Assembly: GCF_016008875.1 (NCBI RefSeq)
Contig: NZ_JADTQG010000001.1
Span: 248,001 to 312,000, forward strand
Source of the DNA: Ectopseudomonas mendocina
GTDB lineage: Bacteria > Pseudomonadota > Gammaproteobacteria > Pseudomonadales > Pseudomonadaceae
Length of the DNA stretch: 64,000 nucleotides
Direction: 5' to 3'
Numbering within the stretch: the stretch's first letter is position 1; each line of letters opens with the position of its first letter. This document shows positions 19,808-28,482 of this stretch, piece by piece. The position numbers were made by a program, and so were the translations under genes. A model generated the notes under the pieces. The model was not told the origin of the DNA and made no database searches. It was given only the letters and a program-made list of their open reading frames with translations.

Positions 19808-20221
19808 ATGCTGATCGTTTCCAACAGTGTTCATATCCCCGATGAGGAAATCGAGCTGACCGCCATCCGTGCCCAAGGGGCCGGCGGGCAGAACGTCAAC
19901 AAGGTGTCCAGCGCCGTGCACCTGCGCTTCGACAGCCAGGCCTCGTCGCTGCCTCCGTTCTACAAGGAGCGCCTGTTGGCGTTTGCCGATAGTCGCATCA
20001 CCGCTGACGGCGTGGTGGTGATCAAGGCGCAGCAGTACCGCACCCAGGAGCAGAATCGCGCCGATGCCTTCGAGCGCCTAGCCGAGCTGATTCGCACCGC
20101 TGGCAAGGTGGAAAAGAAGCGCCGCCCGACCAAGCCGACCCTCGGGTCGAAGAAGCGCCGTCTGGACGGCAAGAGCAAGCGCGGTGCGATCAAGGCGGGG
20201 CGGGGCAAGGTGGATTTTTAG
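19808..20221 (+). CDS. arfB: Alternative ribosome-rescue factor ArfB (YaeJ)
   Basis: A 137-residue peptidyl-tRNA hydrolase of the release-factor family. The catalytic GGQ lies at 26-28 (RAQGAGGQNVNKVSS), and the lysine/arginine-rich tail from about 105 is the segment that enters the empty mRNA channel of stalled ribosomes. It hydrolyses peptidyl-tRNA on non-stop ribosomes. The ATG at 19808 gives the standard start MLIVSNSVHIP. The stop codon TAG is the first base triplet of a terminal inverted repeat (see 20219-20364). Confidence 0.95.
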   Translation: MLIVSNSVHIPDEEIELTAIRAQGAGGQNVNKVSSAVHLRFDSQASSLPPFYKERLLAFADSRITADGVVVIKAQQYRTQEQNRADAFERLAELIRTAGKVEKKRRPTKPTLGSKKRRLDGKSKRGAIKAGRGKVDF

Positions 20222-20364
20222 CAGGCCGTTGAAAAACGTCGGCGAGGCAGGCAAGACAAGGCAAAAGCGGCCGAAAAAGCGCAGTTTACGAGCTGTAAAT
20301 GAGCATTTTGAGGCCGGTTTTAACGCAGTATTGCCAACGCAGGTAGTTTTTCAATGGCCTGCTA
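20219..20364. mobile_element. MITE-like element with 19-base terminal inverted repeats
   Basis: TAGCAGGCCGTTGAAAAAC at 20219-20237 faces GTTTTTCAATGGCCTGCTA at 20346-20364; 18 of 19 bases pair. The 146-base element has no coding capacity and an AGGCAGGCAAGACAAGGC tract inside. Similar 'GGCCGTTGAAAAAC' sequences are repeated in other pseudomonads as far as I recall. Its outermost TAG supplies the stop codon of arfB on one side and of mgsA on the other, so it exactly fills the gap between two convergent genes. It could also serve as a bidirectional terminator. Confidence 0.7.
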
Positions 20365-20826
20365 GCCGCGCGCAGCTAGATAAGTCTGGTAATCGGGAAT
20401 GCGGTACTCGTGCTGCTGTTCCAGCAGGCTGCTGCTGAGCAGGTAGTCGGCGCTGCTTTCGTTGCACGCCACGGGGATGTTCCACACTGCAGCGACGCGC
20501 AACAGGGCCTTGATGTCCGGATCGTGTGGCTGCGGCTCGAACGGGTCCCAGAAGAACACCAGTATGTCCACGCGCTGTTCGGCGATGCGCGCGCCGATCT
20601 GCTGGTCGCCGCCCAGCGGGCCGCTGATCATGCTCTCCACCGGTAAATCCAGACGTTTGCTCAGAAGCAGGCCGGTGGTGCCGGTGGCCACCAGCTCATG
20701 GCGCGCGAGCTTGTCGCGCTGACGTTCGCACCAGTCGAGCAGGAAGCCCTTGCAGTGATCATGCGCCACCAGGGCGATGCGCTTGCGCGCCGGCAGTTGG
20801 GCGCGGGTAAAGCTGATACGGCTCAT
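20362..20826 (-). CDS. mgsA: Methylglyoxal synthase MgsA
   Basis: A 154-residue enzyme converting dihydroxyacetone phosphate to methylglyoxal and phosphate, a bypass of lower glycolysis. VAHDHCK near residue 20, the TGTTG phosphate-binding segment near 48, catalytic Asp74 in GPLGGDQQIG, and FFWDPFEPQPHDPD are all present. It lies directly downstream of gap on the same strand, 12 bases from the gap stop, so they are probably co-transcribed, a sensible pairing as both draw on triose phosphates. Confidence 0.95.
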   Translation of the reverse strand: MSRISFTRAQLPARKRIALVAHDHCKGFLLDWCERQRDKLARHELVATGTTGLLLSKRLDLPVESMISGPLGGDQQIGARIAEQRVDILVFFWDPFEPQPHDPDIKALLRVAAVWNIPVACNESSADYLLSSSLLEQQHEYRIPDYQTYLAARG

Positions 20827-20838
20827 CGAGCCTCCTGT

Positions 20839-21840
20839 TCAGTTCAAGCGGGCCAGCACCAGGCAGTTGTCCAGCATACGGTTGGAGAAGCCCCACTCGT
20901 TGTCATACCAGGCCATCACCTTGAGCAGCTTGCCGCTGACCTTGGTGTGGTTGGCGTCGAAGATCGATGACAACGGGTTGTGGTTGAAGTCGCAGGACAC
21001 CAGCGGCAGCACGTTGTAACCCAGCACCGAGGATTGCTCGCTGGCCGCCTTGAGCAGGGCGTTGACTTCCTCTGCGGTGGTTTCGCGTTTGACCTGCAGG
21101 GTCAGGTCAACCAGTGACACGTTGATCACCGGTACGCGTACCGCCATGCCAGTGAGCTTGCCGGCCAGCTCCGGCAGCACCAGGCCGACCGCCTCGGCCG
21201 CACCGGTCTTGGTTGGGATCATCGACTGGGTCGCCGAGCGCGCGCGGTACAGGTCGCTGTGGTAGACGTCGGACAGATTCTGGTCGTTGGTGTAGGCGTG
21301 GATGGTGGTCATCAGCCCCTGTTCGATACCCAGCTCGCGCTGCAGCACCTGCGCCACAGGCGCGAGGCAGTTGGTGGTGCAGGAGGCGTTGGAGATGACC
21401 TGCATGTCCGGCGTCAGCACCTGTTCGTTGACGCCGTACACCACGGTGGCATCGGCGCCTTTGGCAGGCGCGGAGATCAATACCTTGCGCGCCCCGGCGG
21501 CGAGATGCGCGGCGGCCTTTTCCCGATCGGTGAATAGCCCGGTGCATTCGAGTACCACATCGACCTGATGGGTCTTCCAGGGCAGCTCGGCCGGATTGCG
21601 AATGGCGCTGACGGCGATGCAATCACCCTTTATCCACAGGCTTTCGCCGTCGACTTTCACTTCTTCGGGGAAATGGCCGTGGACGCTGTCATATTGCAGG
21701 AGGTGCGCATTGATCGTGCTGTCGCCCAGATCGTTGATGGCCACGACTTGCAGGTGCTGACGATAATTCTGGGTATACAGTGCGCGTAGCACGTTGCGGC
21801 CGATACGGCCGAAGCCATTGATGGCGATTCGTAGTGTCAT
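20839..21840 (-). CDS. gap: Glyceraldehyde-3-phosphate dehydrogenase, type I
   Basis: A 333-residue NAD-dependent GAPDH. The N-terminal [14 protein letters not shown] binds the cofactor, the catalytic Cys154 is in SNASCTTNC, and the C-terminal [12 protein letters not shown] is intact. It is divergent from edd across a 130-base region with two HexR boxes, as for gapA (PA3195) in P. aeruginosa, where it belongs to the glucose-inducible catabolic regulon. mgsA follows. Confidence 0.95.
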   Translation of the reverse strand: MTLRIAINGFGRIGRNVLRALYTQNYRQHLQVVAINDLGDSTINAHLLQYDSVHGHFPEEVKVDGESLWIKGDCIAVSAIRNPAELPWKTHQVDVVLECTGLFTDREKAAAHLAAGARKVLISAPAKGADATVVYGVNEQVLTPDMQVISNASCTTNCLAPVAQVLQRELGIEQGLMTTIHAYTNDQNLSDVYHSDLYRARSATQSMIPTKTGAAEAVGLVLPELAGKLTGMAVRVPVINVSLVDLTLQVKRETTAEEVNALLKAASEQSSVLGYNVLPLVSCDFNHNPLSSIFDANHTKVSGKLLKVMAWYDNEWGFSNRMLDNCLVLARLN

Positions 21841-21861
21841 GGTGAGGGTCTCGTTAATTTG

Positions 21862-21876
21862 TTGTTGTAATTACAA
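21862..21876. promoter_or_regulatory. HexR box 1 (gap side)
   Basis: TTGT-N7-ACAA with spacer TGTAATT, a perfect match to the HexR half-sites known from P. putida and P. aeruginosa. It lies 22 bases upstream of the gap start codon. Confidence 0.85.
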
Positions 21877-21923
21877 GATTATTCCCATGGCTATGGAAAT
21901 CAAGCGTGCCGGGTGGCAATATT

Positions 21924-21938
21924 TTGTTGTAAATACAA
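21924..21938. promoter_or_regulatory. HexR box 2 (edd side)
   Basis: TTGT-N7-ACAA with spacer TGTAAAT, 32 bases before the edd start and 62 bases from box 1. HexR represses edd and gap until KDPG accumulates. Confidence 0.87.
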
Positions 21939-21970
21939 ACAGACGCTAGCAGCTAGCCTGGAGATTTCCC

Positions 21971-23794
21971 ATGCATCCCCGCGTTGTCGAAGTTACCGAA
22001 CGTCTTGTCGAGCGCAGCCGCGCCACGCGCCGGCGCTACCTTGAGATGATCCGTGCAGCTGCCAGCGAAGGCCCGCAGCGGGGCAAGCTGCAATGCGCCA
22101 ACTTCGCTCACGGCGTCGCCGGCTGCAGCGGTGACGACAAGCAGACCCTGCGTCTGCTGGATGCGGCCAATGTGGCCATCGTTTCTGCTTACAACGACAT
22201 GTTGTCGGCGCATCAGCCTTACGAGGTCTTTCCCGAGCAGATCAAGCAGGCCCTGCGCGAACTCGGTTCAGTAGGGCAGTTCGCCGGTGGCGTGCCGGCC
22301 ATGTGCGATGGCGTCACCCAGGGCGAACCGGGCATGGAGCTGGGCATTGCCAGCCGCGAGGTGATCGCCATGTCCACGGCCGTGGCGCTGTCGCACAACA
22401 TGTTCGATGCTGCGCTGTACCTGGGTGTGTGCGACAAGATCGTGCCAGGGCTGATGATGGGCGCACTGCGTTTCGGTCACCTGCCATCGCTGTTCGTGCC
22501 GGCCGGGCCGATGACCTCGGGCCTGTCCAACAAGGAGAAGGCCGATGTGCGTCAGCGCTACGCCGAAGGCAAGGCGACCCGCGACGAGCTGCTGGCAGCG
22601 GAAATGGCCGCTTACCACGGGCCGGGCACTTGCACCTTCTATGGCACCGCCAATACCAACCAGTTGCTGATGGAGGTGATGGGCCTGCATCTGCCGGGCG
22701 CCTCGTTCATCAATCCGGGCACGCCGCTGCGCGAGGCGCTGACCCGCGAGGCTGCGCAGCAGGTGACACGCCTGACCAAGCAGAGCGGGAGTTTCATGCC
22801 CATCGGCGAGATCGTCGACGAGCGCTGCCTGGTCAATTCCATCGTCGCCCTGCACGCCACGGGCGGCTCGACCAACCATACACTGCACATGCCGGCCATC
22901 GCCCGCGCTGCCGGCATTCTGCTGACCTGGCAGGACATGGCTGATCTGTCCGAGGTGGTGCCGACCCTGGCCCACGTCTATCCCAACGGCAAGGCCGACA
23001 TCAATCACTTCCAGGCCGCCGGCGGCATGGCCTTTCTGATTCGTCAGTTGCTTGATGCCGGGCTGTTGCATGAAGAGGTCAACACCGTGGCCGGGCGCGG
23101 TTTGTCGCGCTACACCCAGGAGCCTTTCCTCGAGGATGGCAAGCTGGTCTGGCGCGATGGGCCGACCGAGAGCTTGGAGGAGAGTGTGCTGCGTCCGGTG
23201 GCACGGCCGTTCTCGGCCGAAGGTGGGCTGCGTCTGATGCAGGGCAATCTTGGCCGTGGCGTGATGAAAGTGTCCGCCGTGGCACCCGAGCATCAGGTAG
23301 TCGAAGCGCCGGCGCTGGTGTTCGAGGATCAGCTGGAGCTGGTCGAGGCGTTCAAGGCCGGCAAGCTGGAGCGCGATTTCGTCGCCGTGGTGCGTTTCCA
23401 GGGCCCACGCAGCAACGGCATGCCCGAGCTGCACAAGATGACCCCTTATCTGGGTGTGCTGCAGGATCGTGGTTTCAAGGTGGCACTGGTCACCGATGGG
23501 CGTATGTCCGGCGCCTCGGGCAAGATCCCGGCGGCTATCCATGTCTGCCCGGAGGCCTTCGATGGCGGGCCGCTGGCGCGGGTGCGCGACGGCGACCTGA
23601 TACGTGTCGATGGTCAAAGCGGGCAGTTGGTGCTGCAGGCCGACGAGACCGAGTTCGCCGCGCGTGAGTCAGCGCCCAGGCCGGCTCCGACAATGGGCTG
23701 CGGGCGTGAGCTGTTCGCCTTCATGCGTCATAACTTCAGCACGGCGGAGCAGGGCGCCAGTGCCTTTACCGAGAGCCTCGAGTCGCTGGTCTGA
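21971..23794 (+). CDS. edd: 6-phosphogluconate dehydratase Edd
   Basis: A 607-residue Entner-Doudoroff enzyme converting 6-phosphogluconate to KDPG, a member of the IlvD/Edd family with an Fe-S cluster. The [14 protein letters not shown] start, the cluster cysteines ([37 protein letters not shown]) and [19 protein letters not shown] near the C-terminus are all visible. In P. aeruginosa edd is followed by glk and gltRS; here it is followed by repeats and the convergent rdgC, so edd stands alone. Confidence 0.96.
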   Translation: MHPRVVEVTERLVERSRATRRRYLEMIRAAASEGPQRGKLQCANFAHGVAGCSGDDKQTLRLLDAANVAIVSAYNDMLSAHQPYEVFPEQIKQALRELGSVGQFAGGVPAMCDGVTQGEPGMELGIASREVIAMSTAVALSHNMFDAALYLGVCDKIVPGLMMGALRFGHLPSLFVPAGPMTSGLSNKEKADVRQRYAEGKATRDELLAAEMAAYHGPGTCTFYGTANTNQLLMEVMGLHLPGASFINPGTPLREALTREAAQQVTRLTKQSGSFMPIGEIVDERCLVNSIVALHATGGSTNHTLHMPAIARAAGILLTWQDMADLSEVVPTLAHVYPNGKADINHFQAAGGMAFLIRQLLDAGLLHEEVNTVAGRGLSRYTQEPFLEDGKLVWRDGPTESLEESVLRPVARPFSAEGGLRLMQGNLGRGVMKVSAVAPEHQVVEAPALVFEDQLELVEAFKAGKLERDFVAVVRFQGPRSNGMPELHKMTPYLGVLQDRGFKVALVTDGRMSGASGKIPAAIHVCPEAFDGGPLARVRDGDLIRVDGQSGQLVLQADETEFAARESAPRPAPTMGCGRELFAFMRHNFSTAEQGASAFTESLESLV

Positions 23795-23805
23795 GGCAGG
23801 CGCCA

Positions 23806-23865
23806 GTAGCCCGGATGAAATCCGGGAATCGCTGGTGCAAGAGCCCCGGATTGCATCCGGGCTAC
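23806..23865. repeat. GTAGCCCGGATG-type REP pair (copy 4)
   Basis: GTAGCCCGGATGAAATCCGG and the facing copy ending CCGGGCTAC, between edd and rdgC, 11 bases after the edd stop. Confidence 0.85.
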
Positions 23866-23902
23866 TCGCCGGGCGCCGACGAGGCCTGCAAAGCCGCTCT
23901 TT

Positions 23903-23977
23903 GTAGGAGCCCCGCCTCGGGGCGGAGCTTCATCTAAGCGTGTCCCGCCCTGATTCGCGGCGGGGCGCCGCTCCTAC
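23903..23977. repeat. GTAGGAGCCCCGCC-type palindromic repeat
   Basis: GTAGGAGCCCCGCCTCGGGG faces CGGGGCGCCGCTCCTAC. It is a third repeat type, related to the element at 8438 only in the outer GTAGGAGC. Confidence 0.75.
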
Positions 23978-24003
23978 TGAGCTGCGTCCTGCTTTCGACC
24001 GTT

Positions 24004-24924
24004 TCAGATACCCTGCGGAATCTCTTCGCCGCCCAGTGCGGTGAACAGCTCCGGCAGAAATTCCACCAGAGTCATCATCATCAGGACGAAGCTGGCGTCC
24101 TGCTGAGCCAGAGCGTCGTCGCCGCCGTCCTGCTCGGCCTGTTCCTGCAGCACATCTTCGAAACGCAGGCGCTTGATGGTCAGCTTGTCATCGAGCACGA
24201 AGGACAGCTTGTCCTGCCAGGCCAGCGACAGTTGAGTAACCTGTTTGCCAGTGGACAGGTGCAGCTGGATTTCCTCGCTGGTCAGGTCCTGGCGCTTACA
24301 GCGCACCACGCCTCCGTCCTCATGGGTGTCACGCAGCTCGCACTCATCGAGCACGAAGAAACCTTCGGCAGCGCTCTGGTTCTTCAGCCAGTCGGTGAGT
24401 GTGGCGGTCGGTGCGATCTTCACCGACAACGGGCGTACCGGCAGCGAGCCAATGGCCTCGCGCAGGGTGGAGAGCAGGTCTTCGGCCTTCTTGGCGCTGG
24501 CGCTGTCGACCAGAATCAGACCCTGCTTCGGCGCGATGGCAGCGAAGGTGCCGGATTTACGGATGAAGGCGCGCGGCAGGAAGGCCTGGACGATCTCGTC
24601 TTTGATCTGGTCGCGCTCTTTCTTGTAGACCTTGCGCATCTGCGTGTTTTCGATTTCGTCGACCTTTTCCTTCAGCGCGTCGCGCACCACCGAGCCCGGC
24701 AGGATGCGTTCTTCCTTGCGCGCGCCGATCAGCAGGAAGTCGCCGCTGACGTGCACCAGCGGGGCATCGGCGCCCTTGCCGAAGGGGGCGGTGAAACCGT
24801 AAGTGGTCAGTTCCTGGCTGGCGCAGGGACGGGCCGGTTTGCTGGCCAGTGCGGTCTCCAGCGCTTCGGCGTCGAAAGGGATGTCCTGGGTGAGGCGGTA
24901 GACCAGCAGGTTACGAAACCACAT
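24004..24924 (-). CDS. rdgC: Recombination-associated protein RdgC
   Basis: A 306-residue ring-forming DNA-binding protein that limits RecA activity. The start [20 protein letters not shown] and the end are typical, and length is normal. The ATG at 24924 is preceded by GGAGAG at eight bases; an ATG six codons earlier is possible but atypical. In P. aeruginosa rdgC (PA3263) lies near fklB and prc, and that order is kept here, with two tRNAs between rdgC and fklB. Confidence 0.95.
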   Translation of the reverse strand: MWFRNLLVYRLTQDIPFDAEALETALASKPARPCASQELTTYGFTAPFGKGADAPLVHVSGDFLLIGARKEERILPGSVVRDALKEKVDEIENTQMRKVYKKERDQIKDEIVQAFLPRAFIRKSGTFAAIAPKQGLILVDSASAKKAEDLLSTLREAIGSLPVRPLSVKIAPTATLTDWLKNQSAAEGFFVLDECELRDTHEDGGVVRCKRQDLTSEEIQLHLSTGKQVTQLSLAWQDKLSFVLDDKLTIKRLRFEDVLQEQAEQDGGDDALAQQDASFVLMMMTLVEFLPELFTALGGEEIPQGI

Positions 24925-25178
24925 GAGCGGGTGACTCTCCATTGATGATGTAAGTCGCGAGGCGGCGCCATCTGTTGGCTTTCACCTGGGGAAAACCGGC
25001 GCGCAGCGACGGATGAAGGTGGCGGGCGAGCAGCGGTAGGCTGACCGGTCCGCCGGCACAGAGCGCGCATTATTCTCCGCTGGCGTGCTCAGGCCAACCC
25101 TGACAACGAACCGTCGAGGAAATTCGCCGGTGCTGCCTAAGTTCTTGCTGCGGCGATAAATTTTTTTATGAAGAGGGC
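24925..25178. other. Intergenic region between rdgC and tRNA-Val, no gene
   Basis: About 250 bases upstream of rdgC. Apart from the TTTTTTTA run near 25160 and the tRNA promoter that follows, I see no reading frame with a ribosome site and no repeat family member. Confidence 0.4.
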
Positions 25179-25207
25179 TTGCCAAGGTCCGAATCGCTCT
25201 CTAGAAT
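25179..25207 (+). promoter_or_regulatory. Sigma-70 promoter of the tRNA-Val/Asp unit
   Basis: -35 TTGCCA at 25179-25184 and -10 TAGAAT at 25202-25207 with a 17-base spacer; GCGCC follows the -10, typical of a stringent discriminator before tRNA genes. Confidence 0.75.
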
Positions 25208-25230
25208 GCGCCCCACTTCGAGAGTGAATG

Positions 25231-25306
25231 GGGTGGTTAGCTCAGCCGGGAGAGCATCTGCCTTACAAGCAGAGGGTCGGCGGTTCGATCCCGTCACCAC
25301 CCACCA
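25231..25306 (+). tRNA. tRNA-Val (anticodon TAC)
   Basis: A 76-base tRNA with encoded CCA, acceptor GGGTGGT / ACCACCC, T loop TTCGATC and anticodon TAC at 25264-25266. It starts 24 bases after the -10 box and is followed by tRNA-Asp after 15 bases. Confidence 0.96.
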
Positions 25307-25321
25307 ATCTCGCAGTTACGC

Positions 25322-25398
25322 GCAGCGGTAGTTCAGTCGGTTAGAATACCGGCCTGTCACGCCGGGGGTCGCGGGTTCGAGTCCCGTCCGCTGCGCCA
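25322..25398 (+). tRNA. tRNA-Asp (anticodon GTC)
   Basis: A 77-base tRNA with encoded CCA, acceptor GCAGCGG / CCGCTGC, anticodon stem around CTGTCAC and T loop TTCGAGT. It is co-transcribed with tRNA-Val by spacing. No clear terminator hairpin follows within 60 bases. Confidence 0.96.
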
Positions 25399-25584
25399 TT
25401 CTTTTCCTCGCTTCATCCCCTCCTGTGACAACGCTTCGGCATTCGCCGAAAACCTCAAAAAATCCTTTGTTTGCTTGAACTTATGCGCATTGTACGGCTC
25501 CTATGCCGTAGCCAGTGATCGCGGCGTACTGCTAAGCTCGCGCTTTCACACGACGGCCTTCGGGCGCATCTACAAGGAACAAGC

Positions 25585-26301
25585 ATGAAACAGCATCGTT
25601 TGGCGGCGGCGGTTGCCCTGGTGGGCCTGGTGCTCGCCGGTTGCGATTCGCAAACCAGCGAAGTCGAACTCAACAGCCCGGCGCAGAAAGCTTCCTACGG
25701 TATTGGCCTGAACATGGGTCGCAGCCTGTCCGAAGAGGGCATGGACGATCTGGATTCCAAGGCCGTCGCCCAGGGGATCGAAGATGCGCTGGCGAAGAAG
25801 GAGCCGCGCATCAAGGATGAAGACATGATCGAGGCCTTCTCCTTCCTGCAGAATCGTGCTGAAGAGCGCATGACGGCGCTGAACAAGGAAGCTGCCGAAG
25901 CCGGCAAGAAATTCCTCGAAGAGAACGGCAAGCGTGAAGGTGTCGTCACCACTGCTTCCGGTCTGCAATACGAAGTGATCGAGAAGACCGACGGCGCGCA
26001 GCCGAAGGAAAGCGACGTGGTGACCGTTCACTACGAAGGCAAGCTGACCGATGGCAGCGTCTTCGACAGCTCCGTAGCGCGTGGCAGCCCCATCGATCTG
26101 CCGGTTGGCGGCGTGATCCCGGGTTGGGTCGAAGGTCTGCAGCTGATGCACGTGGGCGAGAAGTACAAGCTGTACATCCCCAGCGAGCTGGCTTACGGTG
26201 AGCAGAGTCCGTCCCCGGCCATTCCGGCCAATTCGGTATTGGTGTTCGATCTGGAGCTGATCGCCATCAAGGATCAGGCCGCCGAGCCGACCGAAGAGTA
26301 A
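25585..26301 (+). CDS. fklB: FKBP-type peptidyl-prolyl isomerase lipoprotein (Mip/FklB family)
   Basis: A 238-residue lipoprotein. The lipobox LAGC places the lipidated Cys at residue 20. An N-terminal helical dimerisation domain (about 30-115, FKBP_N) is followed by the FKBP domain (about 125-230) with VHYEGKLTDGSVFDSS, VIPGWVEGLQLM and IPSELAYGEQ. It folds proline-containing exported proteins and is related to Legionella Mip and E. coli FkpA/FklB. A strong terminator follows. Confidence 0.93.
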   Translation: MKQHRLAAAVALVGLVLAGCDSQTSEVELNSPAQKASYGIGLNMGRSLSEEGMDDLDSKAVAQGIEDALAKKEPRIKDEDMIEAFSFLQNRAEERMTALNKEAAEAGKKFLEENGKREGVVTTASGLQYEVIEKTDGAQPKESDVVTVHYEGKLTDGSVFDSSVARGSPIDLPVGGVIPGWVEGLQLMHVGEKYKLYIPSELAYGEQSPSPAIPANSVLVFDLELIAIKDQAAEPTEE

Positions 26302-26317
26302 CACCTGGTACTTGCGT

Positions 26318-26345
26318 ACAACGCCCCGTCTTGACGGGGCGTTGT
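26318..26345 (+). terminator. Terminator after fklB
   Basis: ACAACGCCCCGTC / GACGGGGCGTTGT with a TT loop, followed by CGTTT. The 13-base-pair stem is perfect. Confidence 0.85.
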
Positions 26346-26570
26346 CGTTTCCGAGGGCAAAAAAGAGGGTGCACGGTGGCAGGGTGTTACGCTTATGCAC
26401 ATTCTGGGAAAAATTCCCGAAGAGCCTTCGCTACAGACGCGGGCTTCTCATGTCAATCAGCAACTTGTTGATTTTCATGGATTTTATATGCTGTATAAAA
26501 AATATCCGATCTAAGCCGAGACCCCATGCCACGGGGCTTTGATAAGCTTGTCTAAAGAATTTGCACAGAT

Positions 26571-26593
26571 TTATCCACAGCTTCGGTGGATAA
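26571..26593. promoter_or_regulatory. Inverted pair of DnaA-box-like 9-mers
   Basis: TTATCCACA at 26571-26579 is a perfect DnaA box; the inverse GGTGGATAA at 26585-26593 is a one-mismatch box on the other strand. They are five bases apart and form a hairpin, 43 bases before the DUF1232 gene. The rest of the 334-base gap 26302-26635 holds a short hairpin at 26522-26536 and an AT-rich patch near 26480-26510. Confidence 0.5.
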
Positions 26594-26635
26594 GCGAGGC
26601 AAGCCCAGAAAGTACCTGGCTCGCCGAGGAGGCCT

Positions 26636-27079
26636 ATGAAAATCCCGTGGAAACTGACGCGTTACCTGCCGTTGGCCGCCCGATTTCTTCGCGACGGCAA
26701 GTTGCCCGAACTCGTGCGCGCGCTAGGTGACAAGCGCACACCGCAGGGACAGCGCTTCGCCGCATTCAAGGAAGATCTGCAGTTGCTGCGTGCGCTCAGC
26801 CTGGCCTGGTTCAAGGGCGAGTACCGGCAGATCAGCAGTCAGGCCCTGCTGATGGTGGTGGCGGCGCTGCTGTACTTCATCGCTCCGCTCGATGCCATTC
26901 CCGACTGGCTGGTAGGCGTCGGCTTCGTCGACGACCTGGCCGTGCTGGCCTGGGTCATGCGCACCTGGCATGGCGAGCTGGAGGCTTTCAGGGCGTGGCG
27001 GGACAAGCAGAGCCCGGAGCGCATGGCGCTCATCGAACAGCTACCGCCGGCCGAACGGGTCGATCCGCTGCAGTCCTGA
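26636..27079 (+). CDS. DUF1232 (YkvA-family) membrane protein
   Basis: A 147-residue protein with the family core YFIAPLDAIPDWLVGVGFVDD at about 82-102, of which the PLDAIPD box is diagnostic. It has one hydrophobic hairpin around residues 70-110 and charged ends. The function of the family is unknown. A GGAGGCCT site precedes the ATG. In context it lies between fklB and a small HTH gene; the inverted DnaA-like boxes are in its leader. Confidence 0.85.
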   Translation: MKIPWKLTRYLPLAARFLRDGKLPELVRALGDKRTPQGQRFAAFKEDLQLLRALSLAWFKGEYRQISSQALLMVVAALLYFIAPLDAIPDWLVGVGFVDDLAVLAWVMRTWHGELEAFRAWRDKQSPERMALIEQLPPAERVDPLQS

Positions 27080-27318
27080 TAACCCGTTCGCGCGTTGCGG
27101 ATTCTATTCGCATCCGCTGAGCGGCCGACGCTCCCGTGTTTTGCACTCTCAAGGTCGCGCATTCGGCAGGTTGCCGATTCGAGTGGATAGGGCGAAAAAC
27201 GCCGCATCTCGCTACCTGGCCCGTTTGGATGACGCCTCTGGCGGCAGACGCCTGTTAAGATGGCCGCATGCAAGGAAGGGGTCGAGGCCGTCGGCCCTGC
27301 TTTCCAACGGAGAGACTC

Positions 27319-27642
27319 ATGAGTGTGCAAATCATTGCCCGTGACGGCGAACCGGAATACGCAGTGCTGCCTTGGTCGGACTATCAGGCGCTGTTGCAGG
27401 CTGCGGGGCGCCAGGAGGTTGCCACGACCGTTGAGCCTTCGCCGGTGCCTGCAACCAATCGCGTGCCTCTCGCGCAGTTGCAAGCGCTACGCGAAGCGAA
27501 GGGCCTGAGCCCGGAAGCGCTGGCGCGAAGCGTTGGCATCAGCCCCCATTATCTGGCCATGATCGAGAGCGGCGAACGGCAGCCCGATGCAGCGATTCTG
27601 CGTTCTCTTGCCTGGGAGCTGGGGCTGGAGGGCTGGTCTTGA
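27319..27642 (+). CDS. XRE-family HTH protein
   Basis: A 107-residue protein. The C-terminal half is an HTH_3 domain (LQALREAKGLSPEALARSVG then LAMIESGERQPDAAILRSLA), while the N-terminal half (IIARDGEPEYAVLPWSDYQALLQ) looks like an antitoxin or prevent-host-death-type N-terminus. An AGAG ribosome site precedes the ATG at 27319. Its stop TGA overlaps the TTG start of the next gene, so the two are translationally coupled. It may regulate its own operon; no toxin fold is evident next to it. Confidence 0.82.
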   Translation: MSVQIIARDGEPEYAVLPWSDYQALLQAAGRQEVATTVEPSPVPATNRVPLAQLQALREAKGLSPEALARSVGISPHYLAMIESGERQPDAAILRSLAWELGLEGWS

Positions 27643-28004
27643 GTGTACGCATCAGTCGCCAACACTGGCAGGCACTGCTGACCGAGCTGGATGATGCCCG
27701 CCGTCAGCGCCATCTCCTGACTTATCGAGCGCTGATCGAGCGCCTCGATCTACCGACGCCGGCCATGCAAACCCTGACCGCCGCTTTGGAGCACCTCGCT
27801 GCGCTGGATGCTCGCGCCGAGCGGCCGCTGCGCAGCGCACTGGTCATCAGTCAGGGCGCCAGTCGCCTGCCGCGCACCGGGTTCTTCGATTGCGTGACGC
27901 GCCTCGGGCGTTTCAATGGGGCCTCCGATGGCGTCGCCGCTGCGTCCTGGCATGCGGCGGAGGTGGTGCGGGTGTTCGAATTCGAGTATCCCGCCGATGT
28001 CTAG
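27639..28004 (+). CDS. Conserved hypothetical protein, TTG start
   Basis: A 121-residue protein of unknown function: helical N-terminus (SRQHWQALLTELDDARRQRH) and a C-terminal part with SRLPRTGFFDCVTRLGRF and VRVFEFEYPADV. The only start that uses nearly the whole frame is TTG at 27639, which overlaps the preceding stop. The last 8 bases overlap the next ATG. The compact three-gene overlap argues that it is a real gene. Confidence 0.68.
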   Translation: MSVRISRQHWQALLTELDDARRQRHLLTYRALIERLDLPTPAMQTLTAALEHLAALDARAERPLRSALVISQGASRLPRTGFFDCVTRLGRFNGASDGVAAASWHAAEVVRVFEFEYPADV

Positions 28005-28482
28005 GTGGCTCTGGCAGGCCCGAGCGCGGCTGGGGTACTGGCTGGCTCGGCGCCTTTTCCACTGGCCTGCGGCGCTGCGTCAACCGCGTCTGTGGCAATG
28101 GATGCAGGGCCAGTACGGACGTATGGCCAACCTCGGCGACACCGCGGCGCAGAGTTTCTATGGTCATATCCTGCTATTTCGCGGCCAGGGCCTTGGCGCG
28201 CGCGAGGAGGGGCTGCGGCTGCTGCGTCTGGCTGCCCAGGGTGGAGACGGCAAGGCCGCCTATCAACTGGGTGTGCAGGCCATGCAGGGCGACACCCGGC
28301 AAGTGCCGGATGCCGTGCAGGCCGTGCGTTGGTGGGAAATGGCAGCGTCTGCCGGGCATCCCCTGGCGGCCGGGCGCCTGAGCCAGCTCTACCGCGAGGG
28401 CGCTCCCGGCCTGGAAGCAGACCCGCAGGCCGCCGAGCGCTACGCCGCCATGGCGGACGAGGCTAGCCGCTCAGGCCGCTGA
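27997..28482 (+). CDS. Sel1-repeat protein
   Basis: A 161-residue protein with three to four Sel1-type TPR-like repeats from about 50 to 155 (GDTAAQSFYGHILLF, GGDGKAAYQLGVQAM, AGHPLAAGRLSQLY). The N-terminus MSRWLWQARARLGYWLARRL is basic and amphipathic, without a clear signal peptide. Sel1 repeats mediate protein contacts. It starts inside the previous gene (8-base overlap) and its last 12 bases overlap the convergent EAL/GGDEF gene. Confidence 0.82.
   Translation: MSRWLWQARARLGYWLARRLFHWPAALRQPRLWQWMQGQYGRMANLGDTAAQSFYGHILLFRGQGLGAREEGLRLLRLAAQGGDGKAAYQLGVQAMQGDTRQVPDAVQAVRWWEMAASAGHPLAAGRLSQLYREGAPGLEADPQAAERYAAMADEASRSGR

Noticed and set aside
25231..25398. tRNA-Val/tRNA-Asp as an island integration site
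   Set aside because: No integrase gene, no direct repeat of a tRNA 3' end in the following 10 kb, and the flanking genes keep the P. aeruginosa order.
26490..26510. A possible LexA box (CTGTATAAAAAATATC)
   Set aside because: Only the left half fits CTGTATA...CAG; the right half lacks the TACAG arm and it is far from a start codon.
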